Below, piece by piece: positions 22,616 through 34,083 of a stretch of DNA of 64,000 bases (the stretch's first letter is position 1; each line of letters starts with the position of its first letter). Below the pieces are notes generated by a model. It searched no databases. It had not been told where the DNA came from and saw nothing but the letters and a program-made list of their open reading frames with translations. Source of the stretch: Diphasiastrum complanatum (Eukaryota; Streptophyta; Lycopodiopsida; Lycopodiales; Lycopodiaceae); the NCBI GenBank assembly GCA_029204225.1, contig CM055092.1, forward strand, positions 25,645,274 to 25,709,273. The letters are read 5' to 3'. Made by a program: the position numbers and the translations under genes.

Positions 22616-23135
22616 TAAGCATATGAGCTTATGGATTAGGCATCGTCGTGATATGGCATGACGAGCTTATAGGGATGGGCAATCCAAGCCCTCCTGGTGT
22701 TCAAGAAGTGATTGGAATCATGTAAAAGCGGATGAACGAATACCAGATAAATACAAAATTCAGAAAGATGTCCCGGCCGCTAGGATGCATGGGATAGGCA
22801 ATCCCAGATTGAGCTCAAGCGGAAAGGCGGGATTGCAATTGAAGCATGGTAAGTGAACCTACACTACTCTTATAGTTTATCTTTGATTTCATATGCTTTT
22901 ATTGTTTGATATGCATTATGACTAGCTGCTCCAACATAGCCCTGAATCATACGATACATTAGTCGACAAACTAAAGAGCGAAGGTCATCCTCCAAATGTA
23001 AGTACTAGTTTTTGTATAATGTGGTTTGTATTCCGACGTTAATTTTATTTAATTTAATACGATCAAGCATTAAATATTAATGTAGTTTGTTTGCTTGTAT
23101 TCATGCAGACTGGACGTCATGACGACGACGAATAG
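22616..23135 (+). pseudogene. CACTA second-ORF-like protein, 3' part
   Basis: Continues the gene split by CopA. Reads LWIRHRRDMA, a TGA, then RAYRDGQSKPSWCSRSDWNHVK, matching RAMRNPKNPTKPGWCSKRDW in the 43-kb paralogue. The exon ends at a donor (CATG|GTAAGT, 22848), followed by possible exons at 22926-22999 (SPESYDTLVDKLKSEGHPPN, donor GTAAGT) and from about 23109 to a stop at 23133-23135 (TGRHDDDE). The phase across the first junction does not fit perfectly, so the exon 2 boundary is uncertain. The TGA fits a CGA-to-TGA change. Confidence 0.5.
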
Positions 23136-23214
23136 ATTAGGTTTGTAAGTTTTAGTTGATGTTAGATCTAGAAAGACTCATGTGACATTAAAGCACCAAT
23201 TTTGTAATACGACC

Positions 23215-24107
23215 AATATCAAAACTCACAATGGAACCACATTGGACATAGGAAGGCCTACAGGCTTTCCAAAAGCTTAAAGATGCATTGGTCTCAGCGC
23301 CAATATTGAGACCGCCCAATTGGTTCATAGAGTTTTACGTGCATACTGATGTATCAAAGTATGCAATTGGAGCCGTCTTAACCCAGCCAGAAGAGTGTAA
23401 AAAAGATTTCCCAATCCAGTTTGCTAGGTGACAACTCAGTGACTCAAAGATGAACTATTCTACCACCGTAGAGGGAGGCACTGGCTATGATTTATGCGGT
23501 TAAGAAGTTTAGACATTATTTGATGGCCACCCATTTTGCATTTTATAAGGACCATCAAACCTTCCTTTATCTTGTTAATAAAACTTGTATTGCAGGACGA
23601 ATTACTAGATGGTTGCTATTGCTGTTGGAGTTTGATTTTCAAATAGTGGTTCGCAAGGACAAGCAACAATATATGGTAGATCATGTGCCACGAATTAAAG
23701 AGAAGGACACTACAATCCAACCTGATGATGAGCTACCAAATGCTGTCTTATTTTACATTGACATAGTACTTGAATGGGCCGCAGACATAGTGGAATATCT
23801 AATGCGGGGCCAGCTTGACAAATTCTTACCTAAGGCAGAACATCGGAAGTTGATTCTAAAAGCTAGACCATATCAGCTGATTTGTCGGCCAACTTTATCG
23901 GAGAGGATCAGACATTATCCTTAGAAGATGTATCCTCCACATGAGGCCACCCAGATCATCTCAATTTCACATGAAGTCATGGGTGGTGGTCACATCACAT
24001 CGGACATTACAGTTCGCAAGATCTTGCAATCAGGATGCTGGTGGCCAATGATTCATAAAGACACTAAAGAATACTTGAGAAAGTGCAACCAACAAGATTG
24101 AATTATG
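23215..24107 (+). mobile_element. Ty3-gypsy pol fragment: RNase H to integrase zinc finger
   Basis: Readable in pieces: FQKLKDALVSAPILRPP and FYVHTDVSKYAIGAVL (start of RNase H), then NYSTTVEGG, IYAVKKFRHYL, KDHQTFLYLVNKT and DFQIVVRKDKQQYMVDHVPR. Next comes HEVMGGGHITSDITVRKIL...CWWP, the histidine/cysteine finger at the start of gypsy integrase. Stops interrupt it, for example TGA in FAR*QLSDSK where the family has Arg. A solo LTR at 24108 separates it from the integrase core. Confidence 0.85.
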
Positions 24108-24855
24108 TGTGAGAGGTTTCAACAAGCTTAGTCATATTTTGATAAATTGTCAATTGAGGCCAAAACTCATTTTAAGCTTAGAGATAAACTTTTTGAAGTT
24201 ATATTAGTTTAAATTACATTCAATAAACACTTTTTGAAAGTGTGGAAAAGTTGGTAGTCGAGTTTGAGAGAGATTCGAATTTGAACTTTGGGTACATTGA
24301 ATCTAGTCCCAAAATAGTAGGGATTTTTATATTGGAGAGAAAGCCAGGTGGCAAAGTAGGGTTTGGACCTGCTATATATTTTTGTAACTCGTGGAGAAAG
24401 AGATGTTCTCTCTTCTCTCTCTCATTTCATCATTATACACAATTCTCTTTGGGTTCTACTACTCATTGGTGCACTCTCATGATGTTATCTTGCAAAGTAG
24501 GGTTTGGACCTGCCATATATTGTTGTAACTCGTGGAGAAAGAGATATTCTCTCTTCTTTCTCTCATTTCATCATTATACATGATTCTCTTTGGGTTCTAC
24601 TACTCATTGGTGAACTCTCATGATGTTATCTTGCAATTCTATGTGTAGACACACATGTGAAATATAGTAGGGTACTGTAATTGTATGGACATCAACTATA
24701 ATTTATATTTTGGTTCATGTTTGATCAGTATCTCTTAGAGTTTGCATCTCATTTTGTATGTAGATGCTACATTGGCAAGATTGTTGGTTTGCTCTCTTTT
24801 TATCCAAAGGTCAAGGACATGGATTTGGATCTTGAAGGACATGAAATCCTTCACA
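24108..24855 (+). mobile_element. Solo LTR of the CopD/CopF family
   Basis: 748 bp from TGTGAGAGG to CCTTCACA, bordered by the exact duplication TTATG (24103-24107 and 24856-24860). Similar along its length to the LTRs at 41023-41677 (inverted) and 48503-49156. No internal domain: left by recombination between LTRs. It sits inside the gypsy integrase region and carries an internal 141-bp duplication. Confidence 0.92.
24351..24632 (+). repeat. 141-bp tandem duplication inside the solo LTR
   Basis: Both units begin GCAAAGTAGGGTTTGGACCT (24351, 24492) and end GATGTTATCTT. The sister LTRs carry one unit, so it arose in this copy or its parent. Confidence 0.92.
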
Positions 24856-25450
24856 TTATGATCTATTGCATCCAATTCTAGCTCAAGCACCATTTGAAAA
24901 GTGGGGATTGGACTCATCGGCCCCGATCCACCCAGCTGCAAGAAGTTCACAAGCCCGATACATCATCATGGCTACAGATTATCTCACCAAATGGGTAGAA
25001 GCCAAGGTAGTGTGAACAACTGACATTTGAGCTACTGCCAAATTCCTATATGAAAACATCATAGTGCACTTCGGATGCCCAATGGAGACATTTAGCTATC
25101 GCGGAAGCCATTTTGTCAATGAGACCATCAAGGTCCTATTGGAGGAATTCTTCACGATCCACCGATTCAGCACACCTTATTATCCTCGTGGTAATGGGTA
25201 GGCAGAATCATCCAACAAGATCCTATGTAGTATTATCACAAAAATACTTAGCAGATCTGATTGGGAGCATAAGTTACATGCTGCATTATGGGCATTTAGG
25301 GTTAGGATTGCCTTGATATCTACAAACCCTCCAACAATATCCCCCACCAAAACTGGTGGTGGTCCCAAGACAACCATCATATACAACAAAAATGAAATCA
25401 AGACAATGAAATTGACCTGCCTACGTGTTCAAATCTTGAAAATTTAATAT
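24856..25450 (+). mobile_element. Ty3-gypsy integrase core fragment
   Basis: Continues the gypsy pol: PFEKWGLD, YIIMATDYLTKWVEAK (first catalytic Asp), FGCPMETFSYRGSHFVN (a change at the usual second Asp region), then STPYYPRGNG, TAG, AESSNK, where the family reads GNGQAE. LHAALWAFR follows. Stops fit C-to-T changes (CAG to TAG, CGA to TGA). Dead. Confidence 0.85.
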
Positions 25451-25979
25451 ATGGAACAAGTCCTGCAAGAGTTCATCAACCCTTGCAGAGACTACAGAAC
25501 CTTTGGAGGGCAACCTAAACACCTTCTGAACCTTCGCAGACTTCTCTGAGTTCTTAGAGTTATGTGGAGAAGGTCCTTGCAAAATTTGGTTTAGAACTGA
25601 GCTATGGAAAGTGCACTTCTCCTAATACGCACTCTAATTTCCTCTATATAAGGAGAAAATTCGAGTCATTTGGCACTTCATCCAGCAAAGCTATTGCCAA
25701 AGTTTCACTAAATTTTCAATGTTCTCAGTTTTTTACGAAACTTCACACACATAATCCTCTGCCTTCATAACCATCTGTCACACACTCCTTCCCATCATTC
25801 TCATTTTCGTTTGTGTAAAAACCACATTTTTCAGTTTTTAAAGCCTTTCCACCATTTTTTAACACCTTTTCACTTTTTTGGAAGTTTCTTGTCTCTTTTT
25901 TCCATCTTCCTCATTGTCACCTCTTATCTAGCACCTAACCAAACCACTGACATCATGTCATCCTCTTATTCTGACGAAT
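25451..25979 (+). other. Gypsy 3' flank with promoter-like TATA box
   Basis: No protein resemblance. CTATATAAGG at about 25634 is a good TATA box, and pyrimidine-rich sequence follows; this could be a degenerate LTR (U3-R) or the leader of the coiled-coil ORF downstream. Confidence 0.35.
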
Positions 25980-27050
25980 TTGAGACCAAACAGGTCATTA
26001 ATGAATGAGCTTTCTCTTGCTATCAAGCCTAACTCATGCGACCGAATAGGTGTCGGGCCCCTTCTCTACAACTTTGTCGCACTCCTTGAACAGAAGTTTG
26101 GGGAATTTAACCATGCTAAAGTACTTTCCACCACTATTCCACATACCAATCTTTGCACTCCTTCCACTGTGTCTACTTCTACCTATCCTGCTGCTACTAA
26201 CTCACTGGCCACAACAAACGCATGTGTGGCGCTGCCTCCACTTCATCCAGCCCTCCTGCCATTGGACCTCACATTGGCCTACCAAGTCTTGGGAACTTTT
26301 GTCTAGGATGTGGTAGCAGCCAAAGCTATACTGGACGACCGAGTATTGGAACTAGCTACCAACAATACGCAACTACAAGCGGAAATCACATAGCTCCAGC
26401 AAGACCTGTAGATAGCTCAACAATACAAACTAGCAGAGAAGAACGAGGTGTTGAGATTGAAAAAGCCTAAAGATGATCTACAGGGGTACATCAAGAACCT
26501 CTCTAAATCCACAACGGACGCCCAACTAAAAGTCTAGGAGATCTAGCACCAAGCAATGTAAAGCCTAGCCCCGCTCCAGACACAATTTTTAGTGCTCGAA
26601 ACAAAAAACACACGCCTGGGAGCGGAGGTGACGGCCCTACAAGAAGAAAAGATAACCTGGTTAGCTCAACCAACACCTACCAATAGACCTCTCAGCCAAG
26701 CTGAGATGGATCTACTCATGTAGTACGTGAAGGTCTACCATCAAAACTTCAACAAATACCAGGCTGAATTGACAATTATCGATGGAGAGCAATCCAAGAA
26801 CTAGCCTAGGCAAAGAGTGCCCTCGAGACATGCCAACACCACATGGAACAACAACTTCAACCAGCCCCAATGGTAATTCCAATGCCACCCACACTCGATG
26901 CTGCACTGGAAGGTTCTAGCCCAGATAAAGGCAAACAATCAATGGGGCTGGAGGTGAAGGATCAAGCAGAGGCCAATGGACAAGACTAGGGCCTAGATTC
27001 CAGCCAAGCAACTAATCAGAGCCAAAGCTAAGAAGAGCACCCTGCTTCAT
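25980..27050 (+). pseudogene. Coiled-coil ORF behind gypsy pol, riddled with TAG stops
   Basis: One frame from 25980 to about 26800 gives a long protein with a hydrophobic/proline-rich start (GVGPLLYNFVALLEQKFGEF) and then heptad-rich coiled coil (DDRVLELATNNTQLQAEIT, KNTRLGAEVTALQEEK, MDLLM). It is broken by TAG at 26304 and at least six more TAG/TAA codons, mostly where Gln would suit the heptads. A frameshift near 26790 leads to a Gln/Ser-rich tail (SSPDKGKQSMGLE). It may be an extra ORF between integrase and 3' LTR, as known in some Tat-lineage elements, or the gag of a second element. No zinc knuckle was found. Confidence 0.45.
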
Positions 27051-27104
27051 CATCTCAAGAGGAGCCAAAGCCAAGATGATCACCCTGCTTCATCATATCA
27101 AGGC
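27019..27104. repeat. 43-bp tandem duplication
   Basis: GAGCCAAAGC...CACCCTGCTTCATCAT occurs at 27019 and 27062 at the end of the coiled-coil reading frame. Confidence 0.8.
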
Positions 27105-27420
27105 TCTCGATCCATTTCTGCCAATCGTGCCTTCCGCAGACCAAAGACCGTAGGATCAAATCAACGAATTCTTAGTCAAACATCCCTATGAGTCCTCACG
27201 CAGCAACTGGCAGGTGTCATTTTCAGCCTAGACAATCAAGGAAAACTAGCTGAAGTGCCTCCCCGCACTACAACCACAACTGGAGTGGCACCAGCAACTC
27301 TTCGAGCGAGACCCTGTGGCCATCAGGGCACCTGTCATGAGTCCACGACAATTAAGGGTGAACCAACAATTCCTCCCTTGCACACGATGATCTAAATGAG
27401 CTGAGTGTGGAGCCCCTCTA

Positions 27421-27860
27421 TGTTGGAATTAAGCTTCACTCTGACACATCCAAATTTGAGTCATTCGAGTTCGACTCATTCGAATTCGATTCTTGAGCAC
27501 CCATGTAAATGTGTACTCTCTCTCTAAAATGACATTGCAGCCGAACGTCTGTGCACAATCAATCAACTGAAGTAGAAAAAGGATCAACATCAAATTCTTC
27601 AACATCCTTCGAGTTTGAGGTCTTTGAGATTGAGGTCCACGTCATCCACATCCTGTCAACTGTTCTACCCTATCTGATGCTGACTACGATACAGTTTAAT
27701 TCAGTACCTTTTGGTAACTGCATTGTTTCACCCTCGTTGCCCACACAGTCATTGTAACTATTTCATGTATATAAACATAACGATAACTCACGAATAAAAT
27801 ATGGAGACGTAAGTGAGAAGAGTGGATGAGTGACGAGAACACAAATAATAATTTAGCGTG
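27421..27860 (+). promoter_or_regulatory. LTR-like promoter segment (TATA box and poly(A) signal)
   Basis: Begins TGTTGGAATTAAGC; TATATAAA at 27768-27775 is followed about 20 bp on by AATAAA. This spacing is typical of an LTR U3-R region, but no matching second LTR or polypurine tract was found. Confidence 0.3.
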
Positions 27861-28260
27861 ATTCAGAGTTCCTCCACAAATTCCATTGTATCTTAATTCT
27901 CTGATTCCTTAGGATCTGAGATATTCAAGAGAGTGAAAGCTATTCAAGAAGTAGAGATAATAATTTAATCTATAGCTAGCTAAGTAAGATCACATCACAT
28001 AGTGCTCTATTATTGTGAACCATTCGAGGGCACAGAATCGTGATCTGATCGTTGTATTCACAACAACTTAATTCAGATTCTCTCATTTCTTATGTGTGTT
28101 CCACCATGAATGCTTTCTAATATTTTCTCTCTCATTGATACTCGTGACATTCCACCAAAAGTCTAATCTCAAAGGAAGCATGGCTGTCTCAGACGCCTAA
28201 CTTCAGTCAATTCGATCTTTATTCGCTTTCGCAACTGCCTAAGATCTGAAAATTTACCAG

Positions 28261-28857
28261 ATGGATATTCAGATAGCCTTTTTGAATGGATATATATCTG
28301 TTTCAATGGAGGTAGATGAAGATGGCATTGATTTAGGTGCGGATGCTGAATCAGAAATGGCATCTGAATATGAGCAGACCACTTGTTGCTCATGTTCGAT
28401 TGTAAATATTCAAAAACGCCTTCTCGAAAAAAAAAGTTTTTTGGATCTTCCTATATATACTATAAATAATGATCATTATATATTGTTCAACGATATTGAA
28501 GATGTTTTTGATTTGAGAGAAGTTGAAATTTTCTCAATTTTTTTCGAAAGAATTGTTAGAATTTTCTGATATTATTGATTATGATTATGACGATATCGAG
28601 CCCAAGATTGATATTGTAACAAATGACAATTGGAAATCTGGCAAGGAGGCATTGGATGCCATGATGGAAAATTAAAACTTATTTAGAAACTTTGTTGAGT
28701 GAAGAAGAATTTTTGGAGTTTCAGAAAAGGTATCAACCCAGGATTCATCTTGAAATCATGAGAGCTGAAGAGTATGCTGCTGGCCATGACATTACAATAG
28801 AAAATATGGTCGATTTCGATGATGCTAAACTTGTAAGATATTGTTCTATGACCTAAA
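28261..28857 (+). other. Unassigned acidic coding-like stretch
   Basis: ATG at 28261 opens 102 codons, acidic from residue 16 (MEVDEDGIDLGADAESEMAS). A second frame continues with DIIDYDYDDIEPKIDIV and DNWKSGKEALDAMMEN, and a third with SEEEFLEFQKRY and MRAEEYAAGHDITIENM up to the CopB junction. Shared acidic style suggests a frameshifted gene, but I recognise no family. The first dozen residues (MDIQIAFLNGY) resemble a copia RT box, which may be chance. Confidence 0.3.
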
Positions 28858-29628
28858 TGACAAAATTTCCATAATTCACACATGTGGGGAATGTCCACAA
28901 GAGTGACTGATCTTCATTAAGCTTTGTGATTGGCACTATAACTTGATTCTAGATTGATCAACAAAATTTTGTTCAAAAGAAATGGCTAATTCACAATCTA
29001 GCATGCTAATCAACAGAATATAATATCAATGAATCAAAGAATGAATAAAAGTACAAGATTTCAGTGTATGAGCATTAGTCTCAACATGAGTTAGAGAGAG
29101 AAAGCTAGAGAGATAACAATCAATATTTGTTTAGATCCAAAATGGCATGATGTAGCTACAAAACTTTGGTTTTTCATCATTGATTGTGTGGAGAGCTACA
29201 CATATTTATGGAGTTTGAGGTAGCTCGAGGTAGAACCACATCTATCCATTCCAAAATGACATCTAGAGTCTATGTGACATTTGTCACTTGTCATGCATGA
29301 AATTCTACCAACTTTTTACAAGTGTACTAGTTCTTACTAGAAATGTCCAAATCATCATGCATGTGTCCATTACACATTGTGGATGCCTTGCATGTCACTA
29401 TGGACCACTTACAATTAATGCATGTGAATTGCCACGAGTAATCATGCTAATTCTATGTCTACAAACTATATGCAAGTTGCATTTATCAAACTAGATAATA
29501 CATAACCATGTAGCTGGAGTTCTATGCAAGCCAAACTTGGCATTTTGCACTAATGAGCTACATACTTGCATGGTACAACATTTCTAGCAAGCCAATAAAT
29601 CAATCTGGATTATTTTTCAATTTTAACA
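28858..29628 (-). repeat. CopB 3' LTR
   Basis: 771 bp, TGACAAAATTTCC to CAATTTTAACA; adjoining polypurine complement ctcctcctaaaaa. The same LTR is found in plus orientation at 60760-61553. Confidence 0.92.
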
Positions 29629-29645
29629 CTCCTCCTAAAAATGAT

Positions 29646-30889
29646 CTATATTGATTTGAACATGGATCTTGGTATAACTCCAAGGTTGGCTCTATGCTTG
29701 TTGAAGGAACTTTTGCTCAAAGGTTTGGTGAGCATATCAGCAATGCAAGATGATGTGTCGATGTGCTCCAATCTGATTTCACCTCCAATGAGCTTCTCTC
29801 TCACGAAGTGATGTGCAACTTCGATATGCTTGCTCCTTGCATGGAATATTGGGTTGTTGGCAAGGGCTTGAGCTGATATATTGTCACACATGATCATAGG
29901 TATATCTTCTTCCATAATTATCTATAGCTCCACTAGTAACCTCTTGATCCAAAGCACGTCCTTTCTTGTTGTAGTGAGCGCCTTGTACTCAACTTCACAT
30001 GATGAGAGTGATACAATATCTTGCTTTTTGGAAAGCCAAGATATCAAGTTTCCTCCAAGATATATGACATAAGCACTTGTAGATTTTTGATCTGCTCTAT
30101 CACTTGCAAAATCCGAGTAAGAATAACCAATAATAGAAAGATCTTCACTTTTATATAGTAAACCAAAATCAAAAGTTGAAGATATATATCTAAGCACTCT
30201 CTGGGCCTTTTTCCAATGATAAACTGAAGGATTTTGCATAGTCTGGCTCAACTTATGAACACTAAAGCTTATATCAGGTCTAGTTATTGTCAGCCAAATT
30301 AAAGAGCCTATAAGGCTGCTAAAAAGTGTGATGTCCTCAAATGATCTTTCATAACCTTTGTTAGAGTCCTTTACATTTTTCTCCATAGGTATTTCTATAC
30401 TCTTACAATTCAACATATTGAACTTTTTCAACATTGAAAGAGCATACTTAGATTGACATACATAAGCTTTATCTTTAAGAAAGTCAATCTCTATTCCTAG
30501 AATATAGTGAATTTTTCCAAGATCTCGCATCTTGAACTCTTTTCCAAGTGCAATCTTGGTCTCCTCAACTAACTTGATACAACTTCCTGTCAGAATGATA
30601 TCATCAACATAAATAAGAAGGATGACAATATCCTTATCAAAAAACTTGACATATAAGGAAGGATCATAGTTACTAAGATTAAATCCTAGGGACTCAAGAA
30701 AGGTGTTAAGTCGAGAATACTTTTGAAGAGCAAGCAAACTTTTCCTTTATCATGGATGAACCAAATAGGTAGATCCATATAGATCTCTTCTTCTAGATAC
30801 CCATTTAGAAATGCATTAGAAACATCTAGTTGAAGAATTTGCCAATTGAAAAAACAAGCAAGAGAAATTATGATTCTAATTGACACCAT
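29646..30889 (-). pseudogene. CopB reverse transcriptase and RNase H
   Basis: RT: QLDVSNAFLNGYLEEEIYM, LLIYVDDIILTG, LGKIHYILGIEID. RNase H: SYSDFASDRADQKSTSAY, SLSSCEVEYKAL, FHARSKHIEV. Compared with CopC a stretch of about 37 bp (the YGLKQAPRSW box) is deleted near 30720, causing a frameshift; a stop splits RNase H from the end of pol at about 29918. The RT start runs on to about 31150 in another frame. Confidence 0.9.
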
Positions 30890-31274
30890 CTTTGCAACTA
30901 GGGCAAAGGTCTCCTCATAATCAAGTCCATATACTTGAGCAAAGCCTTTAGCACAAAGCCTAGCCTTGTACTTGTTGATTGTGCCATCTTGATTATACTT
31001 GACTCAAAAAACCCATTTGCAACCAATGGTATGCTTGTTGGATGGAATATCTACAAGCTCCCATGTATTATTGGCCATCAAAGCATCATATTCCTCGTTC
31101 AACTCCTCATGAGAAATAAAATAGGCACAATTAGTGGAGTTGATTTCCACTTACTTTCCTCTATCTTCATAGGTAAGCCTTCTAGGCTCGGATCTTTCTC
31201 TTTGAGATCTCCTTGGTGAAAAAATTCGAGGTGACTCCTCCTCAAATCTCGGCCCCATCTCTCCATAATGATCT

Positions 31275-32252
31275 TCAAGGGTGATGATTGGAGTATCTTT
31301 GTGAGAATCTTTGAGCTACCTTAGGTTTCTTCTGAAACAAGACTTCAAAAGGTGTTATACCAACAAGAGCATTGTGAGGTAATCTATTGCACAAATAGTT
31401 TGCACAATTTATAACTTCACCCCAATATTCAATAGGCAAAGAAGCTGCTACTCGAATTGCTTTAGCACATTCAGATAAAGATCTGTTTTTTCTCTCAGCT
31501 ACTCCATTTTGGGATGGAGAATAGGCACAAGAGAATTCTCTCTTTATTCCTTCACCTTCACAATAATTATGAAACTTGTTGGAAGTATATTCACCTCCTC
31601 CATCACATCTTAAAGCTTTAACTTTGCAAGAAAACTGTTTTTCTGCATAAGCTTTGAAGATAAGGAAGTGATAAAAAACCATAGCCTTTGAAGAAAGTAG
31701 ATACAACCAAGTGTATCTAGTAAAGTCATCAATAAAGGTGACAAAACATGTTGCACCACCAATACTTTTAGAAGAGGAAAAATAGACATCTGAATATATG
31801 AGTTCCAATGGATAAGTAGTCTTTATAAAAGACTTTTGATATTGCTTTTTGTGTGACTTTGCAATGGCACAAGCCTCACAAGGCTTGAAAACTTTAGAGA
31901 GAGATTTTGAAAGACCAATAGCCTTCTCCTTTTTAACCATAAAAGACATAGATGTAAAGTTAGGATATCCCAACCTTCTATGCCATAGCTCCTCCTTAGA
32001 TAACAAAGCAACTTCACAAAGGTTTGCATTCTCATAAGAATTCAACTTAAAAATTCCACCCCATCTAGTTCCATCAACAAGGATCTCATCTTTTCTCTTG
32101 ATAAAACAAGTATTGGAGTTGAACTTTACATCACAACCATTATCAGGCAACTTTCCCACACTAATTAAGTTCATTGTGGGTTTTGGAATGAAAAGAACAT
32201 TAGAAAGTGCAAGAACTTTTGAAGAAGCAAGTTTCAATGGAATATTTGCCAA
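31275..32252 (-). pseudogene. CopB GAG-pre-integrase and integrase
   Basis: LWHRRLGYPNFTSM, CEACAIAKSHKK, YSDVYFSSSKS, FIDDFTRYTW, RCDGGGEYTSN and SQNGVAERKNRSL give a nearly complete D-D-E core. After FQKKPKV the frame runs into unrelated sequence: the segment with the FGCLCFVHIP box seen in CopG is deleted. Confidence 0.9.
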
Positions 32253-32562
32253 TTCCTTCTATTGGGCACTCATGATCATTAGTTGTGTAGATAGATCTCT
32301 TGAGTCCTTTGAAAGGTAAGATCGAGTCAAATGACTGTTTTGAACAGCACATATGTGAAGAGGCTCCACTGTCTATGTACCAAGCTCCATCTTTCTTGAA
32401 AGGTGATGAAGAAAAACTGGACACCATAAGTGATTCTTCTCCATCACTTGCAACAGAATCTTCTTCAATCTCTTTGGAGAGATTAGCTTGCTTGAGTTGG
32501 TTTCTCTTCTTGAAGCAATTAGAGGCATAATGCCCCTTCTTGCCATAGAAGAAACACTTCAC
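32200..32562 (-). pseudogene. CopB zinc knuckle and protease
   Basis: CFFYGKKGHYASNC has the second knuckle Cys replaced by Tyr; protease WYIDSGASSHMC keeps DSG. A frameshift separates it from the integrase frame. Confidence 0.88.
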
Positions 32563-32811
32563 TTTTTTCTTCTTGGTCTTTGAGCTAGAAGGATGAGATG
32601 TATCATCCTCTTCACCATCTTTGTCTCGATCTTTGGCTTTGTCTTTGTTGGATGCTTGAGAGAACTGGTTCTTAACCCTTCCTTTCTACTTGTCTTTGAC
32701 AAAGAGGGCTTTGTCACTTCCACCATGCTCGAGTTCATTCATCCTGGAGAGTTTATAGCTTTGTCTAGCTTCTTCAGAAATAAGAATTCCTTGGAGAGTT
32801 TCTAGAGTAGA

Positions 32812-33330
32812 CTACTCCTCTTTCATAGCAAAAGACTGAACAAGATTATCATAATCATCTCTCAAGCCATTCAGTATGACTTGAACTAGCTCATCTTGGT
32901 TAATGGTAACACCAACACAGGAAAGCTCTCTATGTAAATCTTTAACTCTCAGAACGTAGTTAGATGCACTCTCTTCACTTCTTTGGAAACTTTGGAAAAT
33001 CTGATTCCTAAGAGTGAGTATTCTAGAAGTATTCTTTGCTTCATAGATGGTCTTTAGTGCATCCCAAGCTTCTTTGGCTGTAGTGCAAGATCCTATCTCT
33101 CTCAAAATTTCATTAGATACATTCATCTTAATGAAATGTAGAGCCATTCTAGCTCTCTTCTTATATTTAGGAATTTCAACCTGTGCTTGAGGCTCCTCCT
33201 CAACACCAAGCACAATATCCATAACATCCTGGAGTATCAAAACAGACTCCATTCTTAAGTTCCAAATTGAGTAATTAGAAGTGTTTAGTCTTTCATTGGC
33301 TTCTAGAAGATATCCTCCCTGAGATGCCAT
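32812..33330 (-). pseudogene. CopB gag N-terminal part
   Basis: Starts MASQGGYLLEANERL and contains YSIWNLRMESVL, YKKRARMALHFIKMNVSNEI, AKEAWDALKTIYEAKNTSRI and QVILNGLRDDYDNLVQSFA, the copia gag (UBN2-like) pattern. It ends at a stop near 32812; the basic gag tail (32590-32800) continues in another frame. Confidence 0.9.
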
Positions 33331-34083
33331 TATAATGAAGACTTCTTAGTTATTGGATTGAGATATGTTTGAGCTTGTTCCTATCAGACTTAGAGCTGCT
33401 GCTCTCTTTCACTATAGGTATTTTTAAGGTCGAACTACCTTCCTATGTGAAACACTTGCAACTATATTTGAGATGAATCTCAAATATTCCACAAGACAAG
33501 TTATCTAGATCAGACACAAAAAGTGGTTTGAGACACTTTGGGTTTGAATCCTACTTTTGGCATGTGTGAAATGCTTCAAAAGAAAACACTATTGACACTC
33601 AGAAGGCTCAAAGGGTGTTCAAATATTTCAAACTCAGTCTTGATCTACAGTTTCTTGTGTTGGATGCTCAAAACAATGGATTCAGAACAAAGTATAATTG
33701 AATCAAATCAAAATGCTATCACTCGGATTTTGGACCTATCCCTATCCTCTTTAAGAGCTTATAACTCTTGCTAGACACATCACATTGATTTGGTTTTAAT
33801 TTATAAGAAAAGTAGAAATCAAATGCTTTCCATCAAGCCATAAGACTGCTATATTTGGATTATAAACAAGGAGAACAAAGGGACTGAAAAAACTCTAATT
33901 TTCACACGTGCGGAATTCCAGAATTCCGTACTACCTCAATTCAGGTCTAAAAATTTAGTTCAAGTCCGATTTGATCCAAATACACTTCAGAGAAAGGTTA
34001 GAAAAGTGAAAAACTACTTTTTTGCCTGATTTAGCTCCCAGTTTCTTGTACAATCAGATTTGTTAGCATGCAAAGCTTAATGA

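Noticed and set aside
28261-28300. Copia RT fragment (MDIQIAFLNGY)
   Set aside because: Similarity covers about a dozen residues and nothing before or after it resembles RT.
29288-29494. Plus-strand ORF in the CopB LTR (and its copy at 60893-61111)
   Set aside because: It is LTR sequence repeated in both elements; the ORF arises by chance with no conserved motif.
33538-33774. ORF of 78 codons matched by one at 61868-62104
   Set aside because: Both are the antisense of the CopB/CopJ untranslated leader; similarity reflects element homology, not coding.
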